The notes: generated from the letters alone by a model not told the origin. A stretch of 21,517 bases of DNA from JALRBM01 sp966186595 (GCA_966186595.1 CBIFWO010000016.1:1-21517); one strand, 5' to 3'; counted from the stretch's first letter, positions 13,655 through 21,092 are shown. Numbers and translations: made by a program.

Positions 13655-14817
13655 GTTGTTGCCGTAGGAAATTTATCTAAGAATTCTTTTGGCGTAGAGA
13701 CGCTAAAGACTTTTCGCTCACCACTAGGAACGGTAATTTCTAATTTACCCGCATGAAGATACAGGCGATCTGCTGGTTTGCCATAAATACGATCACCTAA
13801 AATTGGCGCGCCCAGATACTGCATGTGGACGCGAAGCTGGTGCGTCCGTCCCGTTTGGGGCTGTAATTGGATCAGCGAACGGTCATTTTCCTCTGCTAAC
13901 ACCTTATAGATCGTAACTGCAGATTTTCCTTTGCTATCAACGCGGAAGGTGCTCGGCTCGGAGGGATTGCGTCCAATGGGTAGCTCGATTTTTGCTTCCT
14001 TGTGTTTTACTATTCCATCCAGTACTGCGATATATTCTTTTTTGACGGTTCGTGAGGCGAATTGTTTTTGAAGAAGTGATGCTGCCTCGGCATTACGCGC
14101 ACCAATCATGACACCACTGGTGTCCCGGTCTAGTCGATGAACGATGCCCGGACGATTAGTATCCAGGCCAGCAGAGGTGTAGCGCCGAAAGAACTCGCCA
14201 ACAGTAAATTCGTCGTTCAGTGCGCCCTTGGCGTGTGTCAAAATGCCGACGGGCTTATTAATAACGATAACGTTATCATCAAGGTAGATGATAGGCAGTG
14301 TTTCCTTGCTATAGTCAGAGGTGTCAGGCAAGTCAATCGCTATGGTGTCAGCGTCGCCAGCCTCATACTTTGGCGATAATTGTACCATACCATTAATACG
14401 CACTCTGCCATCTTTAATATGCTTTTGCCAGGTGCTACGCGAAAGGTCGGGATATTTTTCAGCCAGAACAATATCAAGGCGTTTTTTTGTAGGCACGACC
14501 TCAAACAAATACACCTCCTTCCCCTTGAAAGGAAGTGCGTATGTGGTGAGGTGATCATTTGGATTCTTAATGACCTCACCAGCAGTTTCCTGCTTGTCTG
14601 TACGAACCTGATCGAGGATATAATGCGTGTCATCCTCGGCACTATCGTCAAAAAGAATATAAAAAAGGTGACGATTAAAACGAAAGGAAACTAATGTGCT
14701 GCTTTCCTTTGGATGTGAGAATTTTAGCTGTTCAATTTGGCGTGGATACACATTCTCGTCGGCAAAATCAAATCGACGAAGAATCGCAACAACATCACTA
14801 CTAGAAACTTTTACCAT
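13651..14817 (-). CDS. RluA-family pseudouridine synthase with an N-terminal extension
   Basis: 388 residues in three parts. Residues 1-105 are an extension of unknown fold with no motif I recognise. An S4 RNA-binding domain follows at about 111-165 (KKRLDIVLAEKYPDLSRSTW, then KDGRVRINGMV). The catalytic domain runs from about 172 and contains HRLDRDTSG at 227-235, with the catalytic aspartate D230. LQPQTGRTHQLRVHM and GAPILGDRIYG lie further on. The S4 plus RluA layout matches RluD/RluC-type enzymes that convert uridine to pseudouridine in 23S rRNA; the exact site cannot be told. The ATG directly follows the trpS stop codon with no gap, so the two are co-translated. Confidence 0.92.
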   Translation of the reverse strand: MVKVSSSDVVAILRRFDFADENVYPRQIEQLKFSHPKESSTLVSFRFNRHLFYILFDDSAEDDTHYILDQVRTDKQETAGEVIKNPNDHLTTYALPFKGKEVYLFEVVPTKKRLDIVLAEKYPDLSRSTWQKHIKDGRVRINGMVQLSPKYEAGDADTIAIDLPDTSDYSKETLPIIYLDDNVIVINKPVGILTHAKGALNDEFTVGEFFRRYTSAGLDTNRPGIVHRLDRDTSGVMIGARNAEAASLLQKQFASRTVKKEYIAVLDGIVKHKEAKIELPIGRNPSEPSTFRVDSKGKSAVTIYKVLAEENDRSLIQLQPQTGRTHQLRVHMQYLGAPILGDRIYGKPADRLYLHAGKLEITVPSGERKVFSVSTPKEFLDKFPTATT

Positions 14818-15858
14818 CTAGTCTCCCTTCGGGCGAAGACCAATTGCCTGCTGTGTGCGAAAAAGCGTCGCACCCGCAACCATGTTCATAGCCACTTCTG
14901 ATGATTCTAGCTTGAGTTGGATTGCTGCGTCGTCGGTCGTCCTTAGACGAGCCTGAAAGTTGGCAAGAAACACCTTCATTTCGTCAGCTACAACTTTTTT
15001 AAAATCTCCATACCGTGACTGGCCTTCAAATTCGCCTATCGTTTGCTGCAGGTCGCCGCCACGCAGTAGCGTTAATATTTCTAGCAGGTTGCTAATTCCC
15101 GGCTGATTAGTGCGGTCAAAATGCACCTCAGCCTTGTCATCCGTAGTTGCTGACATGATTTTTTTAGCTGCAACCTCGGGATCGTCACTCAGAAAAATAA
15201 CACCTTTGCCAGTTTCATCACTCTTGCTCATCTTTTTTGTGGGGTTTTGCAAGTCCTTGATGCGAAGTCCCTGATCTTTGCCAAAGAACTCGTGCTGCTC
15301 TTTTACCGGCTTTGGCACAACAAATAGATCGCCGAATTTATTATTCATTCGCTCGGCGATGTCTCGTGCGAATTCAAGATGCTGAGTCTGGTCTTCGCCA
15401 ACTGGAACGTACTCCGCATTGTAGAGCAGAATGTCTGCCGCCATAAGCACGGGATAATTAAAAAGGCCCATACTGACACGATCATTACCAAGATTGGAGG
15501 ACTTATCCTTGAATTGGGTCATTCGCCCCATCTCTCCCGCTCCGGTAAAACAATCCAAAATCCATGTCATCTCACTGTGCGCCGGAATATAGCTTTGACG
15601 ATAAAGATGGATGTCATCATGGTCGAGCGGGAGGCCTGCGGCAGCGAAAAGCCGAGCATTGTTCATGATCTGCTCCTGTAACTCGTCATGATTGATTGGC
15701 GTCGTAAAACTATGCAGATCAGGAATGAACATGTTGATCTGATATTCGCCAGCCCTTTGCTTGGCCATATCGACCATTGGAAGCATGGCCCCAAAGTAAT
15801 TACCAATAGTAAGGTCGTTGTTGGCACGTAGCCCTGTCAGAATCGTTGGTTTTGTCAT
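14818..15858 (-). CDS. trpS: Tryptophanyl-tRNA synthetase
   Basis: 346 residues, the normal size of bacterial TrpRS. The class I signatures are in place: the HIGH-type TIGN at 17-20 inside LTIGNYFGA, and KMSKS at 209-213. VPVGEDQTQHLE at about 151-162, which contacts ATP and tryptophan, is intact. The enzyme charges tRNA-Trp in the cytoplasm. It follows the 79-residue gene by 11 bases with no good ribosome binding site. A TATAAT at 15874-15869 overlaps that gene's stop and sits ten bases before the ATG, so a second, internal near-leaderless promoter is possible. The attenuator at 16130-16242 upstream suggests control by tryptophan charging. Confidence 0.97.
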   Translation of the reverse strand: MTKPTILTGLRANNDLTIGNYFGAMLPMVDMAKQRAGEYQINMFIPDLHSFTTPINHDELQEQIMNNARLFAAAGLPLDHDDIHLYRQSYIPAHSEMTWILDCFTGAGEMGRMTQFKDKSSNLGNDRVSMGLFNYPVLMAADILLYNAEYVPVGEDQTQHLEFARDIAERMNNKFGDLFVVPKPVKEQHEFFGKDQGLRIKDLQNPTKKMSKSDETGKGVIFLSDDPEVAAKKIMSATTDDKAEVHFDRTNQPGISNLLEILTLLRGGDLQQTIGEFEGQSRYGDFKKVVADEMKVFLANFQARLRTTDDAAIQLKLESSEVAMNMVAGATLFRTQQAIGLRPKGD

Positions 15859-15869
15859 AGCTACTGTTA

Positions 15870-16109
15870 TTATACCTCATAATGACGTGCGCGCGCTTTG
15901 AGGGCGCGGTTCACCAAGAACATCCCCTCGCTGCCAACATGGTTTGGCGTTATTTTCTCCACCCGAGCGCCAAAAGCAATAGCTGCCAAGCAGCGATGCA
16001 GCAATTCAAGCTTCTCGCTCGATCGTTCAGGTATTTCTGGATCTATAATATCAATCCAGGAGGGTTCTATCTGAAGTTTCCGATGCTCGGTGTGTTCCTT
16101 CATTAACAT
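15870..16109 (-). CDS. Unknown 79-residue protein preceding trpS
   Basis: A small soluble protein I do not recognise. It is acidic to mixed in charge: an N-terminal strand-like part (RKLQIEPSWIDIIDPEIPE), a helix (KLELLHRCLAAIAFGARV) and a short C-terminal half ending KARARHYEV. I chose the ATG at 16109 because GGAAGGA stands eight bases upstream. A longer frame from 16166 would run through the terminator hairpin and is rejected; the ATG at 16103 is an alternative. It lies between the putative attenuator and trpS, 11 bases from the latter, and would be the first gene freed by antitermination. Confidence 0.65.
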   Translation of the reverse strand: MLMKEHTEHRKLQIEPSWIDIIDPEIPERSSEKLELLHRCLAAIAFGARVEKITPNHVGSEGMFLVNRALKARARHYEV

Positions 16110-16129
16110 CTTTTCTATCCTTCCGCACG

Positions 16130-16161
16130 AAAAAAGACCGCCTGAGAGTGGCGGTCTTTTT
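16130..16161 (-). terminator. Attenuator terminator upstream of the trpS operon
   Basis: On the minus strand the arms GACCGCC (16156-16150) and GGCGGTC (16142-16136) form a perfect stem around the seven-base loop ACTCTCA. The stem is extended by A-U pairs to 12 and is followed by six U's. It sits between the leader ORF and the first structural gene. Because its ends are A5 and T6 it could also stop transcription from the other strand, but no plus-strand gene lies there. Confidence 0.85.
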
Positions 16162-16236
16162 GTCATGCTTTTGATTTTACATGCACAAACCGCCAGAAGT
16201 TGGCATGGTAAACCAGTACATCCTAAAGGCGGTTTG
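16136..16236 (-). promoter_or_regulatory. Predicted ribosome-mediated transcription attenuator (arms 1-2-3-4)
   Basis: Four mutually complementary arms lie in order on the minus strand: 1, CAAACCGCC (16236-16228); 2, GGCGGTTTG (16194-16186); 3, GACCGCC (16156-16150); 4, GGCGGTC (16142-16136). Arms 1 and 2 pair over nine bases, and arms 3 and 4 form the terminator. Arms 2 and 3 can pair over eight bases (one G-U) as an antiterminator. The leader ORF covers arms 1 and 2. A ribosome stalled at its one Trp codon would mask arm 1 and leave arm 2 free. A ribosome at the stop would cover arm 2 and let 3-4 form. The design matches proteobacterial amino acid attenuators; the link to tryptophan is inferred from trpS downstream. 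Confidence 0.6.
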
Positions 16237-16242
16237 ATTCAT
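16177..16242 (-). CDS. Leaderless 21-residue leader peptide of the trpS operon
   Basis: An ATG seven bases after a perfect extended -10 box opens a 21-codon ORF ending in TAA. The peptide begins MNQTAFRMYWFT and ends SGGLCM; it has one Trp, at codon 10. Expected transcription starts at the A of the ATG, so translation would be leaderless. It spans arms 1 and 2 of the predicted attenuator, with arm 2 encoding Gly-Gly-Leu. The peptide sequence itself probably does not matter, only where a ribosome halts. Alternatives are a chance ORF or a small functional peptide. Confidence 0.55.
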   Translation of the reverse strand: MNQTAFRMYWFTMPTSGGLCM

Positions 16243-16249
16243 AGTAGTG

Positions 16250-16258
16250 ATTATAGCA
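16250..16258 (-). promoter_or_regulatory. Extended -10 promoter of the trpS operon
   Basis: The minus strand reads TGCTATAAT, identical to the boxes of the MscS-type and TPR genes. It begins three bases after the stop of the bactofilin-like gene. No convincing -35 box is seen inside that gene. Confidence 0.62.
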
Positions 16259-16260
16259 TG

Positions 16261-17403
16261 TTATTTAACAGAGTAGCTGAACTTCTTGCCCGTTGATAGG
16301 CTAATGGCGTAAAGTACTGCCATACCACTTCCCAAAATAACGGTTGCAATTCCTGCGACTACACTAATAACCGGAATAACGTAGAGAATTGCCAGTATGA
16401 GCGCCCCCGTCATCATGGCAACAACAGCGTTACTGCTGTACCTGCGAACAACGAGGCGCCCCAACCAGAATGCGGCGATTGGCCCGCTCACAAGGAGGAG
16501 TAGGGCCCATTTTAAGCCGATGATGATTGCTAACGGGATGCCGATAATTGTAACTGCGAATAGTACTGCAACAATCGGTACAACAACCAGTGAAAGAATA
16601 CCTGACGTCACTGTCATACCCGGTCGTTTCAAACCAATTCCGGCTACATTGTTCATTAGCTGCGGCGCGGCCAACACGAGCACGAGTGCCATAAACAGAA
16701 ATGCTAACGTCATGTAAAGTCCGGATCCAGCGAGTGGCGAGTTATCTGCCTTTGCCTCTTCAGATTCTTTGGTAAAGTCAACTTTTCCCTGTACGCTTCC
16801 TTCGGCAATAGCTGCTTCATTTCGGCTGGTGTAGTGGACATTTCCACCGATATTGGATCCGTCGCTTACAGTCAGACTTTCCGATGCCAGCTCAGCATTT
16901 CGTCCAACCATGCCTGTTACAGTTACTGCATTGCCACCCAGGACAATATCACGTGCTACTCCACCGTCGAGATTGATCGTCTCGCCTGCACCGTTCAAAT
17001 CCTGGCCAACACGGGCAGATTTTGTGATGTCAATCATACTGCCGAATAGCGAGGCGTTCTTTGCCACGGTTCCATCAAGCGTGACAAATTGCCCAGCCAG
17101 ACGGACGTCGCCACTCACCTCACCCGATACCTTTATAGTCATACCGGCACAGAGGACATCACCTTCCACTATTCCTGACACAATTATGTTTTTCCCCGCG
17201 CAGTAAACGTCGCCTTTGACTGTTCCTGCAACGGTTACAGTGTCTCCGGCTACGTAATACGAGCCTTCGATCACCTCTGATTCTTTTAGTGTTTTGTTAA
17301 CGCGAAAAGCGTCACCGTGGTCACTTTTGGCGGCAACCGTACCGGCAAAAATCAGACCGGCAGTGACGATTCCTGCGATAACAGCAAAAATCTTTCCTTT
17401 CAT
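16261..17403 (-). CDS. Exported bactofilin-like repeat protein with C-terminal membrane domain
   Basis: 380 residues from the ATG at 17403, which follows a GGGGG ribosome binding site by about five bases. The ATG at 17421 has none. Residues 1-25 form a signal peptide with a likely cut after TVAA. About 40-205 is a run of short Gly/Val-rich repeats (VAGTVKGDVYCAG, VSGIVEGDVLCAG, VSGEVSGDVRLAG), the right-handed beta-helix pattern of polymer-forming bactofilins. After an acidic linker come several membrane helices, at about 222-245, 265-320 and 330-370. Bactofilins usually make filaments in the cytoplasm, so this layout with a signal peptide and membrane anchor places the beta-helix outside the membrane. 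A role in the cell surface or its shape is inferred. It has its own promoter behind the rpsI terminator. Confidence 0.82.
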   Translation of the reverse strand: MKGKIFAVIAGIVTAGLIFAGTVAAKSDHGDAFRVNKTLKESEVIEGSYYVAGDTVTVAGTVKGDVYCAGKNIIVSGIVEGDVLCAGMTIKVSGEVSGDVRLAGQFVTLDGTVAKNASLFGSMIDITKSARVGQDLNGAGETINLDGGVARDIVLGGNAVTVTGMVGRNAELASESLTVSDGSNIGGNVHYTSRNEAAIAEGSVQGKVDFTKESEEAKADNSPLAGSGLYMTLAFLFMALVLVLAAPQLMNNVAGIGLKRPGMTVTSGILSLVVVPIVAVLFAVTIIGIPLAIIIGLKWALLLLVSGPIAAFWLGRLVVRRYSSNAVVAMMTGALILAILYVIPVISVVAGIATVILGSGMAVLYAISLSTGKKFSYSVK

Positions 17404-17423
17404 ATTTCCCCCTTCTACCAATG

Positions 17424-17429
17424 ATTATA
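17424..17429 (-). promoter_or_regulatory. -10 box of the bactofilin-like gene
   Basis: A perfect TATAAT on the minus strand, with a weak TTGCGC 16 bases upstream as a -35. The leader of about 14 bases would hold the GGGGG ribosome binding site. Confidence 0.5.
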
Positions 17430-17461
17430 TACACGGGAATGCGAAGCGCAAGCAAGAACAC

Positions 17462-17482
17462 AAAAATCCCCTTGCGGGGGAT
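17462..17482 (-). terminator. Terminator of the ribosomal protein operon
   Basis: On the minus strand ATCCCC and GGGGAT form a six-base stem with a tight five-base loop (CGCAA), followed by five U's. It lies about 20 bases after rpsI and closes the cluster. Confidence 0.85.
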
Positions 17483-17502
17483 CCCTGTTGCGCTATAGCA
17501 GA

Positions 17503-17901
17503 TTAACGCTTTGAGTACTGTTCGCGCTTACGTGCAGAGCGAAGACCGTATTTCTTGCGCTCTTTCTCGCGTGGATCGCGGCGAAGGAACTCTGCTTTTT
17601 TCAGTGTTCCACGAAGGTCACCGAAGCCGGTTGTCAAAGCTTTAGCAATCGCAAGCTTGATAGCGTCAACCTGACCAGCTAGGCCGCCACCAGATACTTT
17701 CACTGTGACGTCAAACTCTTTTTGCTTGCCGACCAATGCTAGTGGATCGGTTACTTCAGCAAGAAGGGTTTTGTTATCAGAAAGGTATTCTGCTGCAGGT
17801 TTGTCATTGATTGTGACCGTACCTTTACCCTTGTAAAGGCGTGCGCGAGCAGTTGCACTCTTGCGTCGGCCTAGGCCATAGAAGTATTTGCTCTCAGCCA
17901 T
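17503..17901 (-). CDS. rpsI: Ribosomal protein uS9
   Basis: 132 residues, full length. The N-terminal FYGLGRRKSATARARL and the C-terminal DPREKERKKYGLRSARKREQYSKR, whose last Arg reaches toward the P-site tRNA, are typical of the family. It belongs to the head of the small subunit. Two bases separate it from rplM, its usual partner gene in bacteria, and a hairpin terminator follows. No unusual features are seen. Confidence 0.98.
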   Translation of the reverse strand: MAESKYFYGLGRRKSATARARLYKGKGTVTINDKPAAEYLSDNKTLLAEVTDPLALVGKQKEFDVTVKVSGGGLAGQVDAIKLAIAKALTTGFGDLRGTLKKAEFLRRDPREKERKKYGLRSARKREQYSKR

Positions 17902-17903
17902 AA

Positions 17904-18341
17904 TTATTTAACCTCAACTTTCTCTGGAGTCTGTGCAGTGTGCGAATGATCGCTTCCGGCAAAGACGCGAAGGCGCTTCATACGCTCGTCAGCCAGTTTG
18001 TTCTTTGGAAGCATTCCACGAACAGCTGCCTCGATAATTCGCTCAGGGTGCTTTTCGCGTACTTCGGCTAATGTTGCATCCTTGATTCCACCCGGAAAGC
18101 CAGTGTGGTGGTAGTAGACTTTACCCTTTTCCTTGTTACCAGTCACAACCGCATCACGCGCGTTGATAACAACCACGTAGTCACCGCCATCGATGTGCGG
18201 GGTGTAGGTTGGCTTGTATTTCCCGGTGAGGTAGGTTGCCACTTGCGTTGCCAAACGGCCAAGTGGCGCTTCGCTTGCATCGACAAGAATCCAGCGACGA
18301 GTGATCTCGCTTGGTTTTTGTGAGTAGGTTTTTGCGTTCAT
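17904..18341 (-). CDS. rplM: Ribosomal protein uL13
   Basis: 145 residues, normal length. Family segments are RRWILVDASEAPLGRLATQVA, DYVVVINARDAVVTGNK, YYHHTGFPGGIK and AVRGMLPKNKL. It is a primary assembly protein of the large subunit. The start overlaps the rplQ stop (TAATG), tying the rplM-rpsI pair to the alpha operon rather than giving it a promoter of its own. Confidence 0.98.
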   Translation of the reverse strand: MNAKTYSQKPSEITRRWILVDASEAPLGRLATQVATYLTGKYKPTYTPHIDGGDYVVVINARDAVVTGNKEKGKVYYHHTGFPGGIKDATLAEVREKHPERIIEAAVRGMLPKNKLADERMKRLRVFAGSDHSHTAQTPEKVEVK

Positions 18342-18736
18342 TAGGCTTTTACCTCCTCATTCTTAGGGGCAGGCTTCAGTTCGTCAACGAACTCGATCGA
18401 TGCCATTTGCGCACCATCACCGACACGAAGTCGAGTGCGGGTAACGCGAATGTGACCACTGGTACGGCCCTTTAACTGTGGAGCGATCTCGTCCACAAGC
18501 TTGAAGGCAGCAGCCTGCGTGCTCAGACCGGCAATGACCATACGGCGGTTTGCTAGGTCACCTTTTTTAGCTTTAGTAATTAGCTTTTCGATGTAACGCA
18601 CGAGCTCTTTGGCCTTTGGCAGTGTCGTCTCAATCTTGCCATGCTCGACAAGACTGGTTGCCAGACCTTTTAGCAGTGCGCGGCGCTGATCGCGTTCGCG
18701 ACCAAACTTGCGCCCTTTGTATCCGTGTCGATGCAT
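18341..18736 (-). CDS. rplQ: Ribosomal protein bL17
   Basis: 131 residues. MHRHGYKGRKFGRERDQRRA and LLKGLATSLVEHGKIETTLPKA are characteristic of bL17, a large-subunit protein near the exit tunnel. The chain has a slightly longer charged C terminus (LKPAPKNEEVKA). The ATG overlaps the rpoA stop (TAATG), the usual coupling of these two genes. Confidence 0.98.
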   Translation of the reverse strand: MHRHGYKGRKFGRERDQRRALLKGLATSLVEHGKIETTLPKAKELVRYIEKLITKAKKGDLANRRMVIAGLSTQAAAFKLVDEIAPQLKGRTSGHIRVTRTRLRVGDGAQMASIEFVDELKPAPKNEEVKA

Positions 18737-19659
18737 TAGAGTTCAAGCTCCGCTAGTTTATCTTTAACTTCGTCGAGAGCCTTTGAACCAAAGCCTTTTA
18801 GCTCACGCAAATCTTGTTCGCTAAGGGTCACGAGGTCATGAACAGTGCGAATATCGTTGTTGATCAATGCGTTTGCAGTACGAGCAGTAAGGTTCAGCTC
18901 TTCAATTGGGGTGTTGAGCTCACTGGCTTCTTCCTGAGTGTCCTGGCCAAGTGCAGGCGCTGCTTCGACAGTAGTACTGCCAGCGAGTGCTGTGTATTGG
19001 TTGACAAGGATTGCCGCAGCCTCTTCAAATGCTTCACGTGGACTCATTGAGCCGTCGGTTTCAACAGTTAGAGCGAGCTTATCAAGATTAGTTTCCTGAC
19101 CAACACGAGTGCTGTCCACCTTGTAGCGGACTCGCAGAACAGGGGTAAAGACAGCATCAAGCGCAATCATGTCACCGTGAAGGCGAGCTTCGCTTGAATC
19201 GTCGATAGTGCGGTAACCGCGGCCAGATTCAACAACGAGATCGATAACAACTGACTTCTTTGGATCGTCAACGTTACAGATAACTTGCTCAGGGTTGATC
19301 ACCTCAACATCTGCAGAGGTCTTGATGTCACCAGCTGTTACGGCGCCAGCCCCTTTCTTCTCGAGGCGTAGTTCAATTGGCTCATCGGTGTGAACCTTGA
19401 GTCGAACGTTCTTGAGGTTGAGCATGATATCAACGACATCTTCCTTGATACCAGGAACGGTCGTAAACTCATGAGTTGCGCCTTCGATGCGGAAAGCAAC
19501 GATCGCACCACCCTTAATGCTAGAAAGCAGGACGCGGCGCATACTGTTACCAAGGGTGTTGCCATAGCCGGCGTGCAAAGGTTCGATCACAAAAGTCGCA
19601 CTCGTGCTACTCTGCTCGTCGATACGTGCCAGCGCTGGGTTGTGAATTACTTTAGACAT
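18736..19659 (-). CDS. rpoA: RNA polymerase alpha subunit
   Basis: 307 residues, a little shorter than the common 315-330. The N-terminal assembly domain shows GYGNTLGNSMRRVLLSSIKG, which docks beta and beta', and spans about 1-225. A Gln/Glu-rich linker follows. The C-terminal domain, about 245-305, has IEELNLTARTANALINNDI and LKGFGSKALDEVKDKL, the helix-hairpin-helix that reads UP elements and meets activators. A GGGGAGA ribosome binding site precedes the ATG. The gene sits in the classic order between rpsD and rplQ. Confidence 0.98.
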   Translation of the reverse strand: MSKVIHNPALARIDEQSSTSATFVIEPLHAGYGNTLGNSMRRVLLSSIKGGAIVAFRIEGATHEFTTVPGIKEDVVDIMLNLKNVRLKVHTDEPIELRLEKKGAGAVTAGDIKTSADVEVINPEQVICNVDDPKKSVVIDLVVESGRGYRTIDDSSEARLHGDMIALDAVFTPVLRVRYKVDSTRVGQETNLDKLALTVETDGSMSPREAFEEAAAILVNQYTALAGSTTVEAAPALGQDTQEEASELNTPIEELNLTARTANALINNDIRTVHDLVTLSEQDLRELKGFGSKALDEVKDKLAELEL

Positions 19660-19675
19660 TTCTTATCTCCCCTTT

Positions 19676-20293
19676 TTAACGTGAGTAATACTCAACGATT
19701 AGCTGCTCATTAATGTCCGCTTCAGCTTCTTCGCGCTTTGGCAGTCCGGTAATCTCGATCTTGAGTTTCTTGGCATCGCTTTTCAGCCAGCTAAGAGGAC
19801 CTTGGATTGAGTCTTTAACAACGTCATCAATACGCGCAAAGTAACCAGATTTTGTACTCTTCTCGCGGACTGTAATCTCGTCACCTGCTTTGAGGCGGAT
19901 TGATGGAATGTCTACTCGACGGCCGTTTAGCATAAAGTGACCGTGGCTAACAAGCTGACGTGCGGCACGGCGGCTGGTAGCAAATCCTGCTCGGTAAACA
20001 GCATTGTCCAGGCGAAGCTCAAGGAACTGCAGAAGGTTTTCACCAGATAGACCAGGTTTACGGGTCGCTTCGTTCATGAGGCGTGCAAATTGCTTTTCAA
20101 GCAGGCCGTAAGCACGACGAACTTTTTGCTTTTCGCGAAGTTGAATCGCGTAGAGGCTTGGCTTGCTCTGACGTCCACCGGCGTGCTGACCAGGAATACC
20201 GGTCTTTTTTGCCATGATTTTGTGTGCTTTAGGGTGAAGCGCGTAACCTTCGCGGCGACTTTGCTTCACAATAGGCGAAGTATCTCGTGCCAT
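19676..20293 (-). CDS. rpsD: Ribosomal protein uS4
   Basis: 205 residues. Signs are the N-terminal basic arm, GIPGQHAGGRQSKPSLYAIQLREKQ, LDNAVYRAGFATSRRAARQL, and an S4 domain with HGHFMLNGRRVDIPS. It starts small-subunit assembly by binding 16S rRNA, and in many bacteria represses its own operon. The chain has no cysteine, so the N-terminal zinc site found in some uS4 proteins is absent. The start lies three bases after the rpsK stop, and GGAGG overlaps the end of rpsK. Confidence 0.98.
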   Translation of the reverse strand: MARDTSPIVKQSRREGYALHPKAHKIMAKKTGIPGQHAGGRQSKPSLYAIQLREKQKVRRAYGLLEKQFARLMNEATRKPGLSGENLLQFLELRLDNAVYRAGFATSRRAARQLVSHGHFMLNGRRVDIPSIRLKAGDEITVREKSTKSGYFARIDDVVKDSIQGPLSWLKSDAKKLKIEITGLPKREEAEADINEQLIVEYYSR

Positions 20294-20296
20294 GGA

Positions 20297-20689
20297 TTAA
20301 GCCCTCCGTGCCTTACGTGGGCGAACACCACCGTGTGGTACGCCGGTCACGTCTTTAATGCTATCAACAGTAATGTCAAAGTTGCCAAGTGCACGAATTG
20401 CTGCGTCACGGCCGAGACCGACGCCCTTTACGAAGACATCTACACCGCTTAGGCCGTAGAGACTTTTAGCAGCTTCGGCAGCTTTTTCGGCAGCAACCTG
20501 AGCGGCATAGGCGGTACCTTTTTTGCTTCCACGGAAGCCACACGCACCTGCGCTACTGCTTGCTAGGACATTACCTTTTTTATCTGTAAACGACACAATA
20601 GTATTGTTGAATGTCGCTTGAATGTGCAACTGACCAGAGGAGACTACTCGGCGCTGCTTTTTACGGGTTGAAGTTTTAGCTTCTGCCAT
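20297..20689 (-). CDS. rpsK: Ribosomal protein uS11
   Basis: 130 residues from the second of two adjacent ATGs; the first, at 20692, would add one Met. GGAG lies seven bases from the second and four from the first, favouring the second. Family blocks are HIQATFNNTIVSFTDKKGNV, SSAGACGFRGSKKGTAYAAQ and the C-terminal DVTGVPHGGVRPRKARRA. It lies on the small-subunit platform near the mRNA exit. The gap to rpsM is 14 bases. Confidence 0.97.
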   Translation of the reverse strand: MAEAKTSTRKKQRRVVSSGQLHIQATFNNTIVSFTDKKGNVLASSSAGACGFRGSKKGTAYAAQVAAEKAAEAAKSLYGLSGVDVFVKGVGLGRDAAIRALGNFDITVDSIKDVTGVPHGGVRPRKARRA

Positions 20690-20703
20690 CATCAGGCTCC
20701 TTT

Positions 20704-21090
20704 CTAGGTCTTACTTGCCGCTTTAGGTTGAGAACCACCAACTGCTACCGCCCTACCCTTACGAGTTCGTGCGTTCGTTCGAGTACGCTGGCCCTTTGTT
20801 GGAAGTCCGGCTTTATGCCGTAGACCCCGGTATGCACCGATGTCTTTAAGACGTTTAATGTTGTTGGTCACCAGACGCTGCAAGTCGCCTTCAACGGTAT
20901 AATCCTTGTCGATTATCTCGCGAATACGTTGTTCTTCAGCCTCGGTGAGATCTTTCACCCGAGTGGTCGGCTCTACTTTAGCCGCCGCAAGGATGTCTCG
21001 AGCAAACTTCGGACCGATACCATAAATGTAGGTAAGAGCGATCTGAACTTGCTTCTCTGATGGGATAACTACCCCAGCAATTCGAGCCAT
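20704..21090 (-). CDS. rpsM: Ribosomal protein uS13
   Basis: 128 residues with MARIAGVVIPSEKQVQIALTYIYGIG at the start, a helical core, and the C-terminal GLRHKAGLPTKGQRTRTNARTRKG that reaches the tRNAs and the inter-subunit bridge. It is a small-subunit head protein. It begins two bases after the rpmJ stop, with AGGCAGGG inside rpmJ as ribosome binding site. Confidence 0.98.
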   Translation of the reverse strand: MARIAGVVIPSEKQVQIALTYIYGIGPKFARDILAAAKVEPTTRVKDLTEAEEQRIREIIDKDYTVEGDLQRLVTNNIKRLKDIGAYRGLRHKAGLPTKGQRTRTNARTRKGRAVAVGGSQPKAASKT

Positions 21091-21092
21091 GC

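Noticed and set aside
14340..14694. Open frames of about 100 codons on both strands within the pseudouridine synthase gene
   Set aside because: They are shadows of a gene with clear catalytic motifs. They have no binding site, no family resemblance and odd composition.
15869..15874. An internal promoter of trpS at TATAAT
   Set aside because: It overlaps the GTA-TAA-T end of the preceding gene and has neither a TGn extension nor a -35, so it may be chance. It is mentioned under trpS but not listed as a feature.
16110..16166. A longer start for the 79-residue protein
   Set aside because: The extra codons run through the terminator hairpin and U-run. A good GGAAGGA binding site stands before the ATG at 16109.
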